DNA of 50,503 nt from a virus, in IMG/VR virus record IMGVR_UViG_3300049783_001016, positions 1 to 50,503 of that record, one strand, 5' to 3'. Under the pieces are notes generated by a model. The model did not search any database. It was not told where the DNA came from and was given only the letters and a program-made list of their open reading frames with translations. Below, in pieces: positions 37,601-44,032 of the stretch. Within the stretch, counting starts at the first letter, position 1. The number at the start of each line of letters is the position of its first letter. The position numbers and the translations under genes were made by a program.

Positions 37601-38199
37601 CTATTAAAAGTATTCCAATCGCCTTGAGTTAAATAACCATCGCTATTTGTGCTAGCAGCAGTAATTCCTACTGTACCTGTACTAGTTATGGTTCCACCAG
37701 TTAATGGAGAACTAAAAACTAAATTACTTACAGTTCCAGTATTAGAAGTAAAACCTGATGGATTTGTATTATTGTATGGTGTATAGCCTAAAAAACTTAT
37801 AATATTTGCAGACGGTATGGTTAAAGTTCCACCTAATTCTAGATTACCACTAGTTGTGACAGTTCCAGAAAGAGTTATGCCACTAACTGTACCAGTTCCA
37901 CTAACAGACTTGACAGTTCCGTCAGCATCACTAAATGCTATAAAATTACTAGAGCTTAAGTAACCATCTTGAGTTGTACTAGCTTCAAGCATAGATATTA
38001 CCGTGTCATTTCCTGTAGTTCTTTCTAAAGGAGATGTTGCTGCTATAGTTTGTATAGCACCAGACAATACACTAGCTTTTAACTGAGCTCCAGATATTTT
38101 AACATTACCGCTATTGTCATAACCAGCTAAACCTACTATGTCTGTTATATTTGTTTTTGGAACAAATATACTGTTATCACTTATCTTTGCATTAGCCAT
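34696..38199 (-). CDS. Tail fibre-type repeat protein, 1167 aa
   Basis: Dominated by beta-type repeats. LGFTPYNNTNPSGFT-like units occur in the first 300 residues, followed by eight copies of a roughly 31-residue unit FTNKSGSNSQWTNDEGY with TTxTGTxT linkers; this 'NWTNDGY'-type repeat is frequent in phage tail fibres. The N-terminus (KISDNSIFVPKTNITDIVGL) would attach to the virion. The C-terminal 250 residues are non-repetitive (RLFIDGKFGNLTFDAY; WMIRYSGTGSMSSNGFEIRQ) and may fold as the tip. Receptor binding is inferred. The repeats are near-identical at DNA level, allowing length change by recombination. Confidence 0.75.
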   Translation of the reverse strand: MANAKISDNSIFVPKTNITDIVGLAGYDNSGNVKISGAQLKASVLSGAIQTIAATSPLERTTGNDTVISMLEASTTQDGYLSSSNFIAFSDADGTVKSVSGTGTVSGITLSGTVTTSGNLELGGTLTIPSANIISFLGYTPYNNTNPSGFTSNTGTVSNLVFSSPLTGGTITSTGTVGITAASTNSDGYLTQGDWNTFNSKTSSDGTVTSVGGTGTVSGISLSGTVATSGNLTLGGALSLTSLNITNGLGFTPYNNTNPSGFTANTGTVTSVTTTAPLSGSVTSTGSLSITKANTNTNGYLSSTDWNTFDGKTSFAEPGIFSGGGTPTLATDVTGTEIRTLIGAGTGNGDVTADSTTDFTNKTGSNSQWTNDENYTNNVGTVTANNTIVFTNKSGNISQWTNDAGYITSAGDNTFVTTAALSSGTLTLTRNDSVTIDASGFLQIGATSSDALAGDTTTITPAQATAISDNSLKTSFPGFGAVSGKALEGDTVIPTVNDGKLSISVDGTVTDFTANQSGDTSVTIVTGDSDNFYVTAASYSAGTLTLTRNGSLANVTATGFLQIGTSSTTALAGNTTTITTTQASEITANTAKVTDTGIPAIITVADGTLSFANSNVTGATVRSQIGAGTGNGDVTASSTTTFTNKSGSNSQWTNDEGYTTNTGTTTADNTQTFTNKSGSNSQWTNDEGYTTNAGTVTPSSTDTFTNKSGSNSQWTNDEGYITSAVNYYLDGITKSGNILTFSVSGTTDQTYTFGSNAFNSTTIPTNNNQLTNGAGYTTNTGTTTASNTQTFTNKTGNISQWTNDENYSTTTGTVTPSSTDTFTNKSGSNSQWTNDEGYTTNTGTTTASNTQTFTNKSGSNSQWTNDEGYTTAAGTVTSSGGANERLAVFSSATNIGGSDDVMWDGVNFAITAASTITALTIDANVEEGPAPRITFKQASVESGMISVNKDAHFNFYTFDGTSLKRRLFIDGKFGNLTFDAYESTSEATTGSLSPNQNFQALSQDTLANLGVDPGGNVVRGSQEGTWTFTKAQLDALTTGTTSGTTLIDAPGANKAVIVEESNWMIRYSGTGSMSSNGFEIRQGHNGDSSAGITRIPSGQINTIMSSAPTNPTYGFYSRDLPQYNNDGRSFVTNKATFITRITTNATPANLVSISIKLKYRLFNANTF
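35580..37150 (-). repeat. Coding repeat array in the fibre gene
   Basis: Eight imperfect copies of a roughly 93-base unit encoding FTNK[ST]G..SQWTND..Y. Six lie in 35580-36310 and two more near 36985-37150. They are separated by a non-repeat block that itself contains a duplicated ALAGDTTTIT/ALAGNTTTIT unit. Several copies share long identical stretches, which favours slippage or recombination. Confidence 0.8.
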
Positions 38200-38204
38200 A
38201 TTAT

Positions 38205-38381
38205 TTAATTTTCTAAACCTATAACAAAAGAGCTATTTTCTAATTGAGCTAAAAACGCGCTCAACTGAAGCTCTATAAAATTAGTTGGTGCCGTTGGATC
38301 CACAGGTATGTCACCACCAGGTCTTGAAGGTCCAGGCAAATTAGATATATCGGGGAGTGGAAACCCCATACCCATTTTCAT
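38205..38381 (-). CDS. Small protein with LPGPSRPGG N-terminus, 58 aa
   Basis: Starts MKMGMGFPLPDISNLPGPSR, a clear relative of the N-terminus of the 189-aa protein at 34114-34683, followed by PGGDIPVDPTAPTNFIEL and an amphipathic helix ending ENSSFVIGLEN. It fills the gap between the 184-aa and 1167-aa genes. From memory, short proteins starting L.LPLPNLP..RPGGG are widespread in marine phages in structural clusters; the shared prefix may be a virion attachment segment. Function unknown. Confidence 0.65.
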   Translation of the reverse strand: MKMGMGFPLPDISNLPGPSRPGGDIPVDPTAPTNFIELQLSAFLAQLENSSFVIGLEN

Positions 38382-38384
38382 ATA

Positions 38385-38939
38385 TTAATATAAAGCTATT
38401 ACATCCGTAACATCTGTTAAAGTAGCAGTTCCATTAGCATCCGTTGCAGTTCTAAGAACGTCAATCGCTAATATAGGTAAAAAGCTTCCAGCTGTTACGC
38501 CTTTAAAAGTTACCACATCACCGCTTTCCATTTTTACACATATAGTACCAGTAGTTCCAGCGCCTCCCACAAAAAGACAAGCTCCTCTTTGATCTGTACC
38601 AGGTAAACCTAATTCTCTCACAATAATACTTGTAGTTCCAGTTCCAGAAGATGGAGTAAAAGATATTACCGAACCAACCTGACATCCAGTGCCAGGATTT
38701 ACTATTCTAATAGCTCCAATTTTACCGCTTGGTTTTAAACTAATTATTTGTATTTTTACTTTTAGTGATGAGTCTTGAACTACTTCATTTAAAGTGTAAC
38801 CAGTAGCGCTGTCATTGCCTATTTCTAGCCTTTTAGCAAAACCAAAAGTAGCTCCAGTACTAACTGACATATTTAATGGTACAGCATCGTGAGCAAATAC
38901 TCTTGGTTGAGCTGCTTCATTTCCGTTTAATCCGTTCAT
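38385..38939 (-). CDS. Virion structural protein, 184 aa
   Basis: A beta-rich protein with FAHDAVPLNMSVSTGA at the N-terminus, GSVISFTPSSGTGTTSIIV in the middle, and ACLFVGGAGTTGTICVKMES followed by VTFKGVTAGSFLPILAIDVL at the C-terminus. The last block (small gly-rich beta strands ending in a 'FLPI...VIALY' tail) is of a kind I have seen in many marine phage structural proteins annotated as virion proteins. No enzyme motif. Spacing to neighbours is two to four bases. Confidence 0.6.
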   Translation of the reverse strand: MNGLNGNEAAQPRVFAHDAVPLNMSVSTGATFGFAKRLEIGNDSATGYTLNEVVQDSSLKVKIQIISLKPSGKIGAIRIVNPGTGCQVGSVISFTPSSGTGTTSIIVRELGLPGTDQRGACLFVGGAGTTGTICVKMESGDVVTFKGVTAGSFLPILAIDVLRTATDANGTATLTDVTDVIALY

Positions 38940-38940
38940 T

Positions 38941-39387
38941 TTATTTATTTATTTTTGTTATTTTTTCAGCACCACGACTACCGAAGTATGCTACGTAAAC
39001 TGTTATTAATAATGTTTTTAAAAGTTCTATCCAAGCTTCATCAACATCAAATTGCAAGTGAAAAGAATCTACAGCCATCATAAATACTGCAGAAGCTGTT
39101 AAAAATATAAGAGCTAGCGGCCTTGTGTTTTTAGAAAGCCAAGAATCACTTTTCATATCGCTTTTCCACCTGCTAGAAACTTCTTTCATTTCAGCCACAT
39201 CTTGTTCTATTAATTTCATTGCCATTTCTTTATCAGCGGCTTTAATCTTATTATCACTTGATATAAGATTTTTTACTACTCCAAGTGTTCCTTGGTTAGG
39301 TAAAACGTCTCCCAAAGCTTGCAACACCTTCGGCGCTTTATTAGCTAAAAAAGCACCTATTTTAGTTTCATTAAATTTTTTTTTCAT
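38941..39387 (-). CDS. Holin, 3TM/GTA-type family, 148 aa
   Basis: A helical, charged N-terminal half (KAADKEMAMKLIEQDVAEMK), then DSWLSKNTRPLALIFLTASA (membrane segment about 90-107) and WIELLKTLLITVYVAYFGSR (about 120-137), ending GAEKITKINK. The 'SWLxKNxRP' plus FGSRGxEK pattern is that of the 'holin of 3TMs' family. It would form lesions in the inner membrane to release the amidase encoded a few genes upstream. Stop and start overlap by one base with the HExxH gene. It is a good holin candidate; the 51-aa membrane protein is a second. Confidence 0.7.
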   Translation of the reverse strand: MKKKFNETKIGAFLANKAPKVLQALGDVLPNQGTLGVVKNLISSDNKIKAADKEMAMKLIEQDVAEMKEVSSRWKSDMKSDSWLSKNTRPLALIFLTASAVFMMAVDSFHLQFDVDEAWIELLKTLLITVYVAYFGSRGAEKITKINK

Positions 39388-40790
39388 TAGTCAATATAAT
39401 TATTAAATCTTTCTGAGTTTGTATTCATAGATATGTTTCCAACACGCGATGTTGTAGATCCATCAGTTGGAGAATCATTTTGGAAAAAACGACCTCTAAA
39501 ATTATTCATTTTCACGTCACCTTTACCAATCCAACTTTCAAGAGCATTATCATAGTCTAATCCTCCACCATCATTTCTCGAACCACCCCATTTATTTTCA
39601 AAGTCAGTATTCTCTTGGCTATCTTTCCATTGCTGCTCAAACATTTCGTTTCTAGCGTTGGTTATATCAGCTCTATTTTTTGAATCAAATCTATTGTCAT
39701 TAGGTCTCATGAATTCAGAAAAAGAACCATCTGGTGCAACTTGAGAATATTGATAACCAGCTACAGGATTATTATCGTCTTGACTCTGCCATTGAACCTG
39801 GTATTGTTTTCCGTTTGGACTAACAAATTGTCTCATATTTGGATTTCCTGGAACTTGATTTAAGTCATTGAAATAATCATATGATTGTGATGCGACACTT
39901 CTTTGTTCTTGAAAATTTGCAACATCTTTTTTTAAGTCTGATTTAAAATCGTAAATATTTTTATAACCACCAATATTTGGAGATCCATCTCTTTCGTATT
40001 GTTTCCACAACTGTTCTCCAACTACAGATAAATTAGTTCCTCCTGTAGAGCTCCTTGTTTGTGTATTATCAATAAAGTTTTGTGTTTGAACATTACCATT
40101 TCTATTTTCACCTGATATTATGTTTCCAGTTTTAGAAACATCGTAATTTCTTTTGCCTGTACCGCTATCGTAAGTAAAATTACTAGAAGACATATTACGT
40201 CTTGGTGGCGTTACTGTAGCTGTTGGAAGCACGGTGCTAGCTTTTGAAGTGTTTTTATTTACTGTAGCTTGTATCTTTGGTACTTGAGTTTCTTGCTTTT
40301 CTAATTCTGGTTTATTTGATGGAAGAGTTGCTGATGGTTTTTTGTTTGTTGTTTTTTTAGATTTTGTAGGAGTTATATTTTTTATTTTATCTATTAAACT
40401 AGGTCCTTTTGTATATTTTCTTTTAGAAAAGCTTTTATTTTTTTTCTTTTTTGGTTTTTTACCATAGTCTGTTTTATTCAATGGACTATCACCTGCTTTT
40501 TTATAAGCTTCTTTTTCCCATGGTAAGTTTTTAGCTCCCTCGTTCATTTTGGCTCTAGAATATTCTTTTCCTTTCCAAATGACTTTATTGTCGTTATAAT
40601 CTAAATCACCTCTTTGCATTTGGTCAATGTGCACAGACTCATGTTTAACTATGTCTTTAATTTGCTTTGGATCAACAACATCTTTATTTATATGTATAGT
40701 ACCATCTTTATTGGCCTTGCCCAAAACACCATCTTCCATATCGACTTTAACAATAGGAGAATTAAAAGGATTTCTTTTTTGTTTATACAT
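39387..40790 (-). CDS. HExxH metallopeptidase-like protein with SP motif, 467 aa
   Basis: The N-terminal 100 residues contain HESVHIDQ (H50-E51-x-x-H54) followed about 38 residues later by LPWEKEAYKK, so E92 or E94 could be the third zinc ligand as in gluzincin-type peptidases. The block TIHINKDVVDPKQIKDIVKH is conserved in marine phages as I recall. AGDSPLNKTDYGKK at about 99-112 is an SP-motif copy. The remainder is Lys-rich, then Ser/Asn/Thr-rich and low-complexity, with a C-terminus of short Gly/Asn-rich motifs. Peptidase activity is inferred. A role in wall crossing or virion maturation is possible. Confidence 0.6.
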   Translation of the reverse strand: MYKQKRNPFNSPIVKVDMEDGVLGKANKDGTIHINKDVVDPKQIKDIVKHESVHIDQMQRGDLDYNDNKVIWKGKEYSRAKMNEGAKNLPWEKEAYKKAGDSPLNKTDYGKKPKKKKNKSFSKRKYTKGPSLIDKIKNITPTKSKKTTNKKPSATLPSNKPELEKQETQVPKIQATVNKNTSKASTVLPTATVTPPRRNMSSSNFTYDSGTGKRNYDVSKTGNIISGENRNGNVQTQNFIDNTQTRSSTGGTNLSVVGEQLWKQYERDGSPNIGGYKNIYDFKSDLKKDVANFQEQRSVASQSYDYFNDLNQVPGNPNMRQFVSPNGKQYQVQWQSQDDNNPVAGYQYSQVAPDGSFSEFMRPNDNRFDSKNRADITNARNEMFEQQWKDSQENTDFENKWGGSRNDGGGLDYDNALESWIGKGDVKMNNFRGRFFQNDSPTDGSTTSRVGNISMNTNSERFNNYID

Positions 40791-40959
40791 TTTTATAAGG
40801 AAATTTTTTATTTAATTTTTCTCGTCTACCTGCACAACCACAGTCCTTGCCTGTAACTTCGCTAACTTTATCAACAACAGCTTTTATTCCAGTTGAAGTT
40901 GTGAAATTATGAATACTATCTCCAAGACCTTTAGATTTTATATTAAAATTAAAACTCAT
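40783..40959 (-). CDS. Small DCGCAGRRE-type protein, 58 aa
   Basis: Encodes a short protein with GIKAVVDKVSEVTGKDCGCA followed by GRREKLNKKFPYKNV. The CxC pair with following Arg-Arg-Glu and the FPYK end form a pattern I recognise from many marine phages (a 'GKDCGCxxRREKLNxxFPY' mini-protein); its function is unknown. It overlaps the HExxH gene start by eight bases and shares one base with the stop of the upstream gene (TAATG), so translation is coupled. Confidence 0.65.
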   Translation of the reverse strand: MSFNFNIKSKGLGDSIHNFTTSTGIKAVVDKVSEVTGKDCGCAGRREKLNKKFPYKNV

Positions 40960-41315
40960 TATTTACGTTTTTTTGATTTTAGCGCTAAAACTTGTTTAGC
41001 CAATTCATCTAGTTTACCGTCAGTCTTTGTGCCATCTTTCACTAATGTGGAAAGCACTTTAATTTCTTCAGATAGTATATCACCCATCTGTTCCATCATA
41101 TCAACTCTTTCTTTTAGATCTTCTATATTAGCATGATTCCATTGTTCTTTTAAATCATACTCTAATCTCTTAACCTCTGTAGGTGGCATTCTTTTAGCTA
41201 AATCAATATCATCTTGTAATGAATAATACATACCAACAAAAGTTGTTGTTAACATTATTATACCTATTACTGTTTTTATATCAATTTTGAATTCTGTGTT
41301 TTCAGATATTTTCAT
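40959..41315 (-). CDS. Membrane-anchored coiled-coil protein (possible spanin-like), 119 aa
   Basis: The Met at 41315, two residues before SENTEFKIDIKT, is chosen over the upstream Met at 41357, which would overlap the amidase gene by 56 bases instead of 14. Residues 12-32 (DIKTVIGIIMLTTTFVGMYY) form one membrane helix. The rest is a long coiled coil (VKRLEYDLKEQ, EDLKERVDMMEQMGDI) ending LALKSKKRK. Its location directly after the amidase, and its N-terminal anchor plus periplasmic-type helix, resemble an inner-membrane spanin. No outer-membrane partner is identified, so this is inference. Confidence 0.6.
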   Translation of the reverse strand: MKISENTEFKIDIKTVIGIIMLTTTFVGMYYSLQDDIDLAKRMPPTEVKRLEYDLKEQWNHANIEDLKERVDMMEQMGDILSEEIKVLSTLVKDGTKTDGKLDELAKQVLALKSKKRK

Positions 41316-41715
41316 ACTCTCCTGTTGCATCAAATGACGGGCATGCTTTGTTAGCAAACTCGCTGTGTGAATAAATAACTGCCTCTGGATACATTGCTTT
41401 AAGTGTTTTAAGCACGTTTAAGAGACTATCTTTCTGTTCTTGTGTTCTAGTATCTTTCGGAGTCTTACCATCTGCTTCAACGCCTCCACAATAACATAAA
41501 CCTATAGAATTACGGTTATGACCCTTGCAGTGAGCTCCGACACGATCTATATTTCTACCTTTTTTAATAGTTCCGTCTAGTTCGACGTAGAAATGATAGC
41601 CAATGTCGCTCCAGCCCCTAGAATTAATATGCCAGTCTTTAATTGTTTCAACTGGTATATCTTGTCCTTCTCTAGTAGCAGAGCAATGTATTATAATTTC
41701 TTTTACTAATCTCAT
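41302..41715 (-). CDS. N-acetylmuramoyl-L-alanine amidase (T7-lysozyme type endolysin), 137 aa
   Basis: Amidase_2 family by IIIHCSAT (H10), GYHF (Y40), VGAHCKGHN, GLCYCGG and HSEFANKACPSF (H117, K123, C125). H10, H117 and C125 match the zinc ligands, and Y40 and K123 the catalytic pair, of T7 lysozyme (H17, H122, C130; Y46, K128). No signal peptide, so it needs a holin. It cleaves the bond between muramic acid and the stem peptide in peptidoglycan. The start overlaps the stop of the 51-aa membrane gene (ATGA), defining a lysis group. In T7 the related enzyme also restrains RNA polymerase; nothing suggests that here. Confidence 0.92.
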   Translation of the reverse strand: MRLVKEIIIHCSATREGQDIPVETIKDWHINSRGWSDIGYHFYVELDGTIKKGRNIDRVGAHCKGHNRNSIGLCYCGGVEADGKTPKDTRTQEQKDSLLNVLKTLKAMYPEAVIYSHSEFANKACPSFDATGEYENI

Positions 41716-41867
41716 TTTTCCTTATGTAATAGTAACCACTTGTGCACAGTATACCCTATGGTTAAAGTTAACAATAAAATCTCTAACATTGGCTCTACCC
41801 AGTTTAACGTGGCTAAAGCAAATGAAGATGCATTTAATAAATACAGCTTCAAATCTTCCATATCCAT
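41712..41867 (-). CDS. Small membrane protein, candidate holin, 51 aa
   Basis: Encodes MDMEDLKLYLLNASSFALAT, then LNWVEPMLEILLLTLTIGYT and a basic tail VHKWLLLHKEK. There is one clear membrane helix (about 25-46) and a preceding amphipathic or membrane-like helix, with an inside-positive C-terminus. It overlaps the amidase start (ATGA at 41712-41715) and the upstream stop (TAATG at 41867). Short proteins with a 'LKLYLLN' start beside endolysins are familiar in marine phages. It could be a holin, antiholin or pinholin. The other holin candidate is the 148-aa gene. Confidence 0.65.
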   Translation of the reverse strand: MDMEDLKLYLLNASSFALATLNWVEPMLEILLLTLTIGYTVHKWLLLHKEK

Positions 41868-42037
41868 TATCTATTTGCGTTTAACACTGCGTTTCCTTTA
41901 TAAGGTATATTATCTATTCTTCTTAACGTTGGTGTTATCATAGCGTTATTTGATTTCATAACTCTAGTTCCTAAATGACCACATCCACATTTTAATTTTA
42001 CTCCTGCAGGTTTTTGTGTTTCTCCGTAACTTGGCAT
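41867..42037 (-). CDS. Small CGCGH-containing protein, 56 aa
   Basis: Encodes MPSYGETQKPAGVKLKCGCG followed by HLGTRVMKSNN and LRRIDNIPYKG. The CGCGH cluster is like part of a metal-binding site but only two cysteines are present, so it may act as a dimer or be non-metal. Its stop shares a base with the next ATG. Placed between the SP-motif protein and the lysis genes. Not recognised. Confidence 0.55.
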   Translation of the reverse strand: MPSYGETQKPAGVKLKCGCGHLGTRVMKSNNAMITPTLRRIDNIPYKGNAVLNANR

Positions 42038-42042
42038 AATTT

Positions 42043-43338
42043 TTATTTTTTAAATTTACTTAAAGTTTTAGCTAAATTAGCTCTTTGTTGTGTTTTCTTA
42101 CCGTACTCTCCATCAGCAGCGGCATTTAATTTACTTTTTGGTATTTTCTCTCCTTCTGCAACACCTAAATCTTTTCTAAGTTGACCTGGTTTTTTAATAG
42201 CTCCCTTTATCCAGTTTTTTTTTAATGGAGTTTTAGCTCTATCTACTCTATCACCCATCCTATTAGCATAATCTTTATTAGAAATTCTATTTTTACTGTA
42301 GGTTGTGCTAGGAACCATATTAGGAGTCCCATCGGCTTTAGTTCCAATATTTTCCATAGTAGTTTTGCCAGGTCTCATTTCGTAACTAACAGTATCTTTT
42401 TTATCAAAACTTATAGATTGAGATAATGGGTATGCAGATTTTGCTGGCCTATATTTTTCCCCTGATTTTTGTTTTTTAGGTGGATCTACGTGCATATTAT
42501 TAAATGGTGATTTCTCAGCTCCACCCATAGTATCCATGTTAGGATTCATCGGGTCTGATGGAGGATTAGGTTGTCCCATAGAGCTTGCTATGTTAGAGAA
42601 CATTTGTTCATTTTGAGATTGTGAAGCTGGCACTTTAGATGGATCCTGGTAATTATTAGGATCATTTATAAGTACATTGGAATTAACAGGTCTTCCTGCT
42701 CTGTTTGGCTGAGCTGGAGTTTGCATAGGATCTTGCATGCCATCCGCATTGCCCTGAACGCCTGTAGTGTTTGGATCTAAATAATTCATAGGTGATTTTT
42801 GTTTACGATATTGTTTTCTTGCTTTTTTCGTTTCTAAATTAGCTTGTTTTTGTGAAATTCCTTTTTCTTTTGTAAAGCTAAAAGTTGGAACTGCACCTGG
42901 CTTGTTAATTGTTAGCTTTTCAGGACCATCTTGTCTTGATCTTCTTATATTATCTTTTTTCTCATTAAATGCTTCTCTAGCATTTGACTTCATTGCTTTT
43001 CTTTCTTTTTTAGCTTGCCTAAACTGATCAATAGGATTCTTGCCAAAGTCTTGTTCAAAAGAACTACCTACATTAGTAGGCTTTCTATTGTTCATAGGTT
43101 TTATACCACCACCTTTATTTGTGACAGTTCCATCTATGTCATTTATGTTTGAAGGTATATTTCCAGGTATTGAACCAGTTGGGTCTTGCTGTGAAGTAGT
43201 TGGCTGCACATTGTTACTGGAAGTTATTTGTTGCTCACTACCATCAGGCAATATGTTAACCCTATCATTTAAGTTAGCGAATACATCTTTAATTCTTGAC
43301 TTTATTTTTTTAGGGCTTTCGTAATCATTTTGTGCCAT
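42043..43338 (-). CDS. Basic, disordered SP-motif virion-region protein, 431 aa
   Basis: Low-complexity (Pro, Asn, Gln, Lys). It carries KQKSPMNYLDPNT, AEKSPFNNMHVDPP and RAKTPLKKNW, three variants of the SP[MFL]-type motif seen in other proteins here. The C-terminal 55 residues (WIKGAIKKPGQLRKDLGV, EGEKIPKSKLNAAA, then RANLAKTLSKFKK) form a small basic module that I have seen in many marine phage proteins, with a role unknown to me. It overlaps the winged-helix gene by one base (TAATG). A virion cargo or DNA-binding role is inference from charge. Confidence 0.65.
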   Translation of the reverse strand: MAQNDYESPKKIKSRIKDVFANLNDRVNILPDGSEQQITSSNNVQPTTSQQDPTGSIPGNIPSNINDIDGTVTNKGGGIKPMNNRKPTNVGSSFEQDFGKNPIDQFRQAKKERKAMKSNAREAFNEKKDNIRRSRQDGPEKLTINKPGAVPTFSFTKEKGISQKQANLETKKARKQYRKQKSPMNYLDPNTTGVQGNADGMQDPMQTPAQPNRAGRPVNSNVLINDPNNYQDPSKVPASQSQNEQMFSNIASSMGQPNPPSDPMNPNMDTMGGAEKSPFNNMHVDPPKKQKSGEKYRPAKSAYPLSQSISFDKKDTVSYEMRPGKTTMENIGTKADGTPNMVPSTTYSKNRISNKDYANRMGDRVDRAKTPLKKNWIKGAIKKPGQLRKDLGVAEGEKIPKSKLNAAADGEYGKKTQQRANLAKTLSKFKK

Positions 43339-43775
43339 TACTTATCTTTTTTAAAATTAATTATTGCTTTTTTTAATACTTTATCTGAATAACAACCACC
43401 TTTCATTATCTTATTTGAAATAGGTGACAAAGGTATTTCATCCTCACCCATCATTATTCTATATATCTTAGCAATAAGTTGTTTGCATTTAAAAGAAGCT
43501 TTATATAAATGATATTTTTGAGTTGTGTGATTTCTTTTTCTCCAAACAATTATCCAGTTCTCTTTTAACAGCCTGTTCCATCTCCTGTTATCCCAACTAT
43601 AATAATAAGAGCCTTGTTTAAAATCTTGCTTACTAAACATACCAATACTATCTAAGTATATTAATAACTCTAAATCAGCATCGGTTATGTTATTGTTTTT
43701 ACAAGCCCATTTTCTTATTACTCTGTAATGCTTTAATATATTTAACTCTCTTATCTCTTTAGAAGTTATTCTCAT
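43338..43775 (-). CDS. Winged-helix (MarR-like) DNA-binding protein, 145 aa
   Basis: Pattern ILKHYRVIRKWACKNNNIT, ADLELLIYLDSIGMFSKQDF, SWDNRRWNRLLKENWIIVW, RKRNHTTQKYHLYK. This reads as helix, DNA-reading helix pair, then a beta wing, typical of a MarR-type winged helix. The C-terminus carries IMKGGCYSDKVLKKAI. Proteins of this type recur in marine phages of this sort. It follows groES with an ATGA overlap (43772-43775), so it belongs to the chaperonin operon. It could regulate late transcription, perhaps at the palindrome near 45940 (untested). Confidence 0.6.
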   Translation of the reverse strand: MRITSKEIRELNILKHYRVIRKWACKNNNITDADLELLIYLDSIGMFSKQDFKQGSYYYSWDNRRWNRLLKENWIIVWRKRNHTTQKYHLYKASFKCKQLIAKIYRIMMGEDEIPLSPISNKIMKGGCYSDKVLKKAIINFKKDK

Positions 43776-44032
43776 AAAACTATAACAACATCTTGCTCTT
43801 TTATTATTTTAAAAGATTTTCCGTCTATATCAACAGAAAAACCGGCATGCCTATCATAAAATATAATATCTTTATTTTTAATAAAATTAACTTCTTCTCC
43901 TTTTATTAAAACTTCAGCTTTTTTATATCTTATATCTTCTCTAGACTTATCAGACAATATTAAACCACCTTTTGTTTCAGTGTTTTTATTTTGCGTTTCT
44001 TTTATTACTATATATTTACCTACTGCTTTCAT
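43772..44032 (-). CDS. groES: Co-chaperonin GroES, phage-encoded, 86 aa
   Basis: Contains AVGKYIVIKET (first strand), KGGLILSD (mobile loop with the conserved GG-hydrophobic tip that contacts GroEL), a KAEVLIKGEEVNF barrel strand and IIFYDRHAGFSVDIDG followed by KIIKEQDVVIVL. This matches the GroES fold. It overlaps groEL by ATGA (44029-44032), so the two are coupled and made together. The order (groEL first, groES second) is the reverse of the bacterial operon. The length is 86 aa versus 97 in E. coli; the roof loop seems shortened. It probably works with the phage GroEL. Confidence 0.85.
   Translation of the reverse strand: MKAVGKYIVIKETQNKNTETKGGLILSDKSREDIRYKKAEVLIKGEEVNFIKNKDIIFYDRHAGFSVDIDGKSFKIIKEQDVVIVL

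Noticed and set aside
34696-38199. Diversity-generating retroelement acting on fibre or tip genes
   Set aside because: No reverse transcriptase and no template/variable repeat pair with adenine substitutions was seen in the window.
41884-41943. Plus-strand ORFs opposite the lysis genes
   Set aside because: They lie entirely antisense to tightly coupled minus-strand genes, and have no leaders or conserved motifs.
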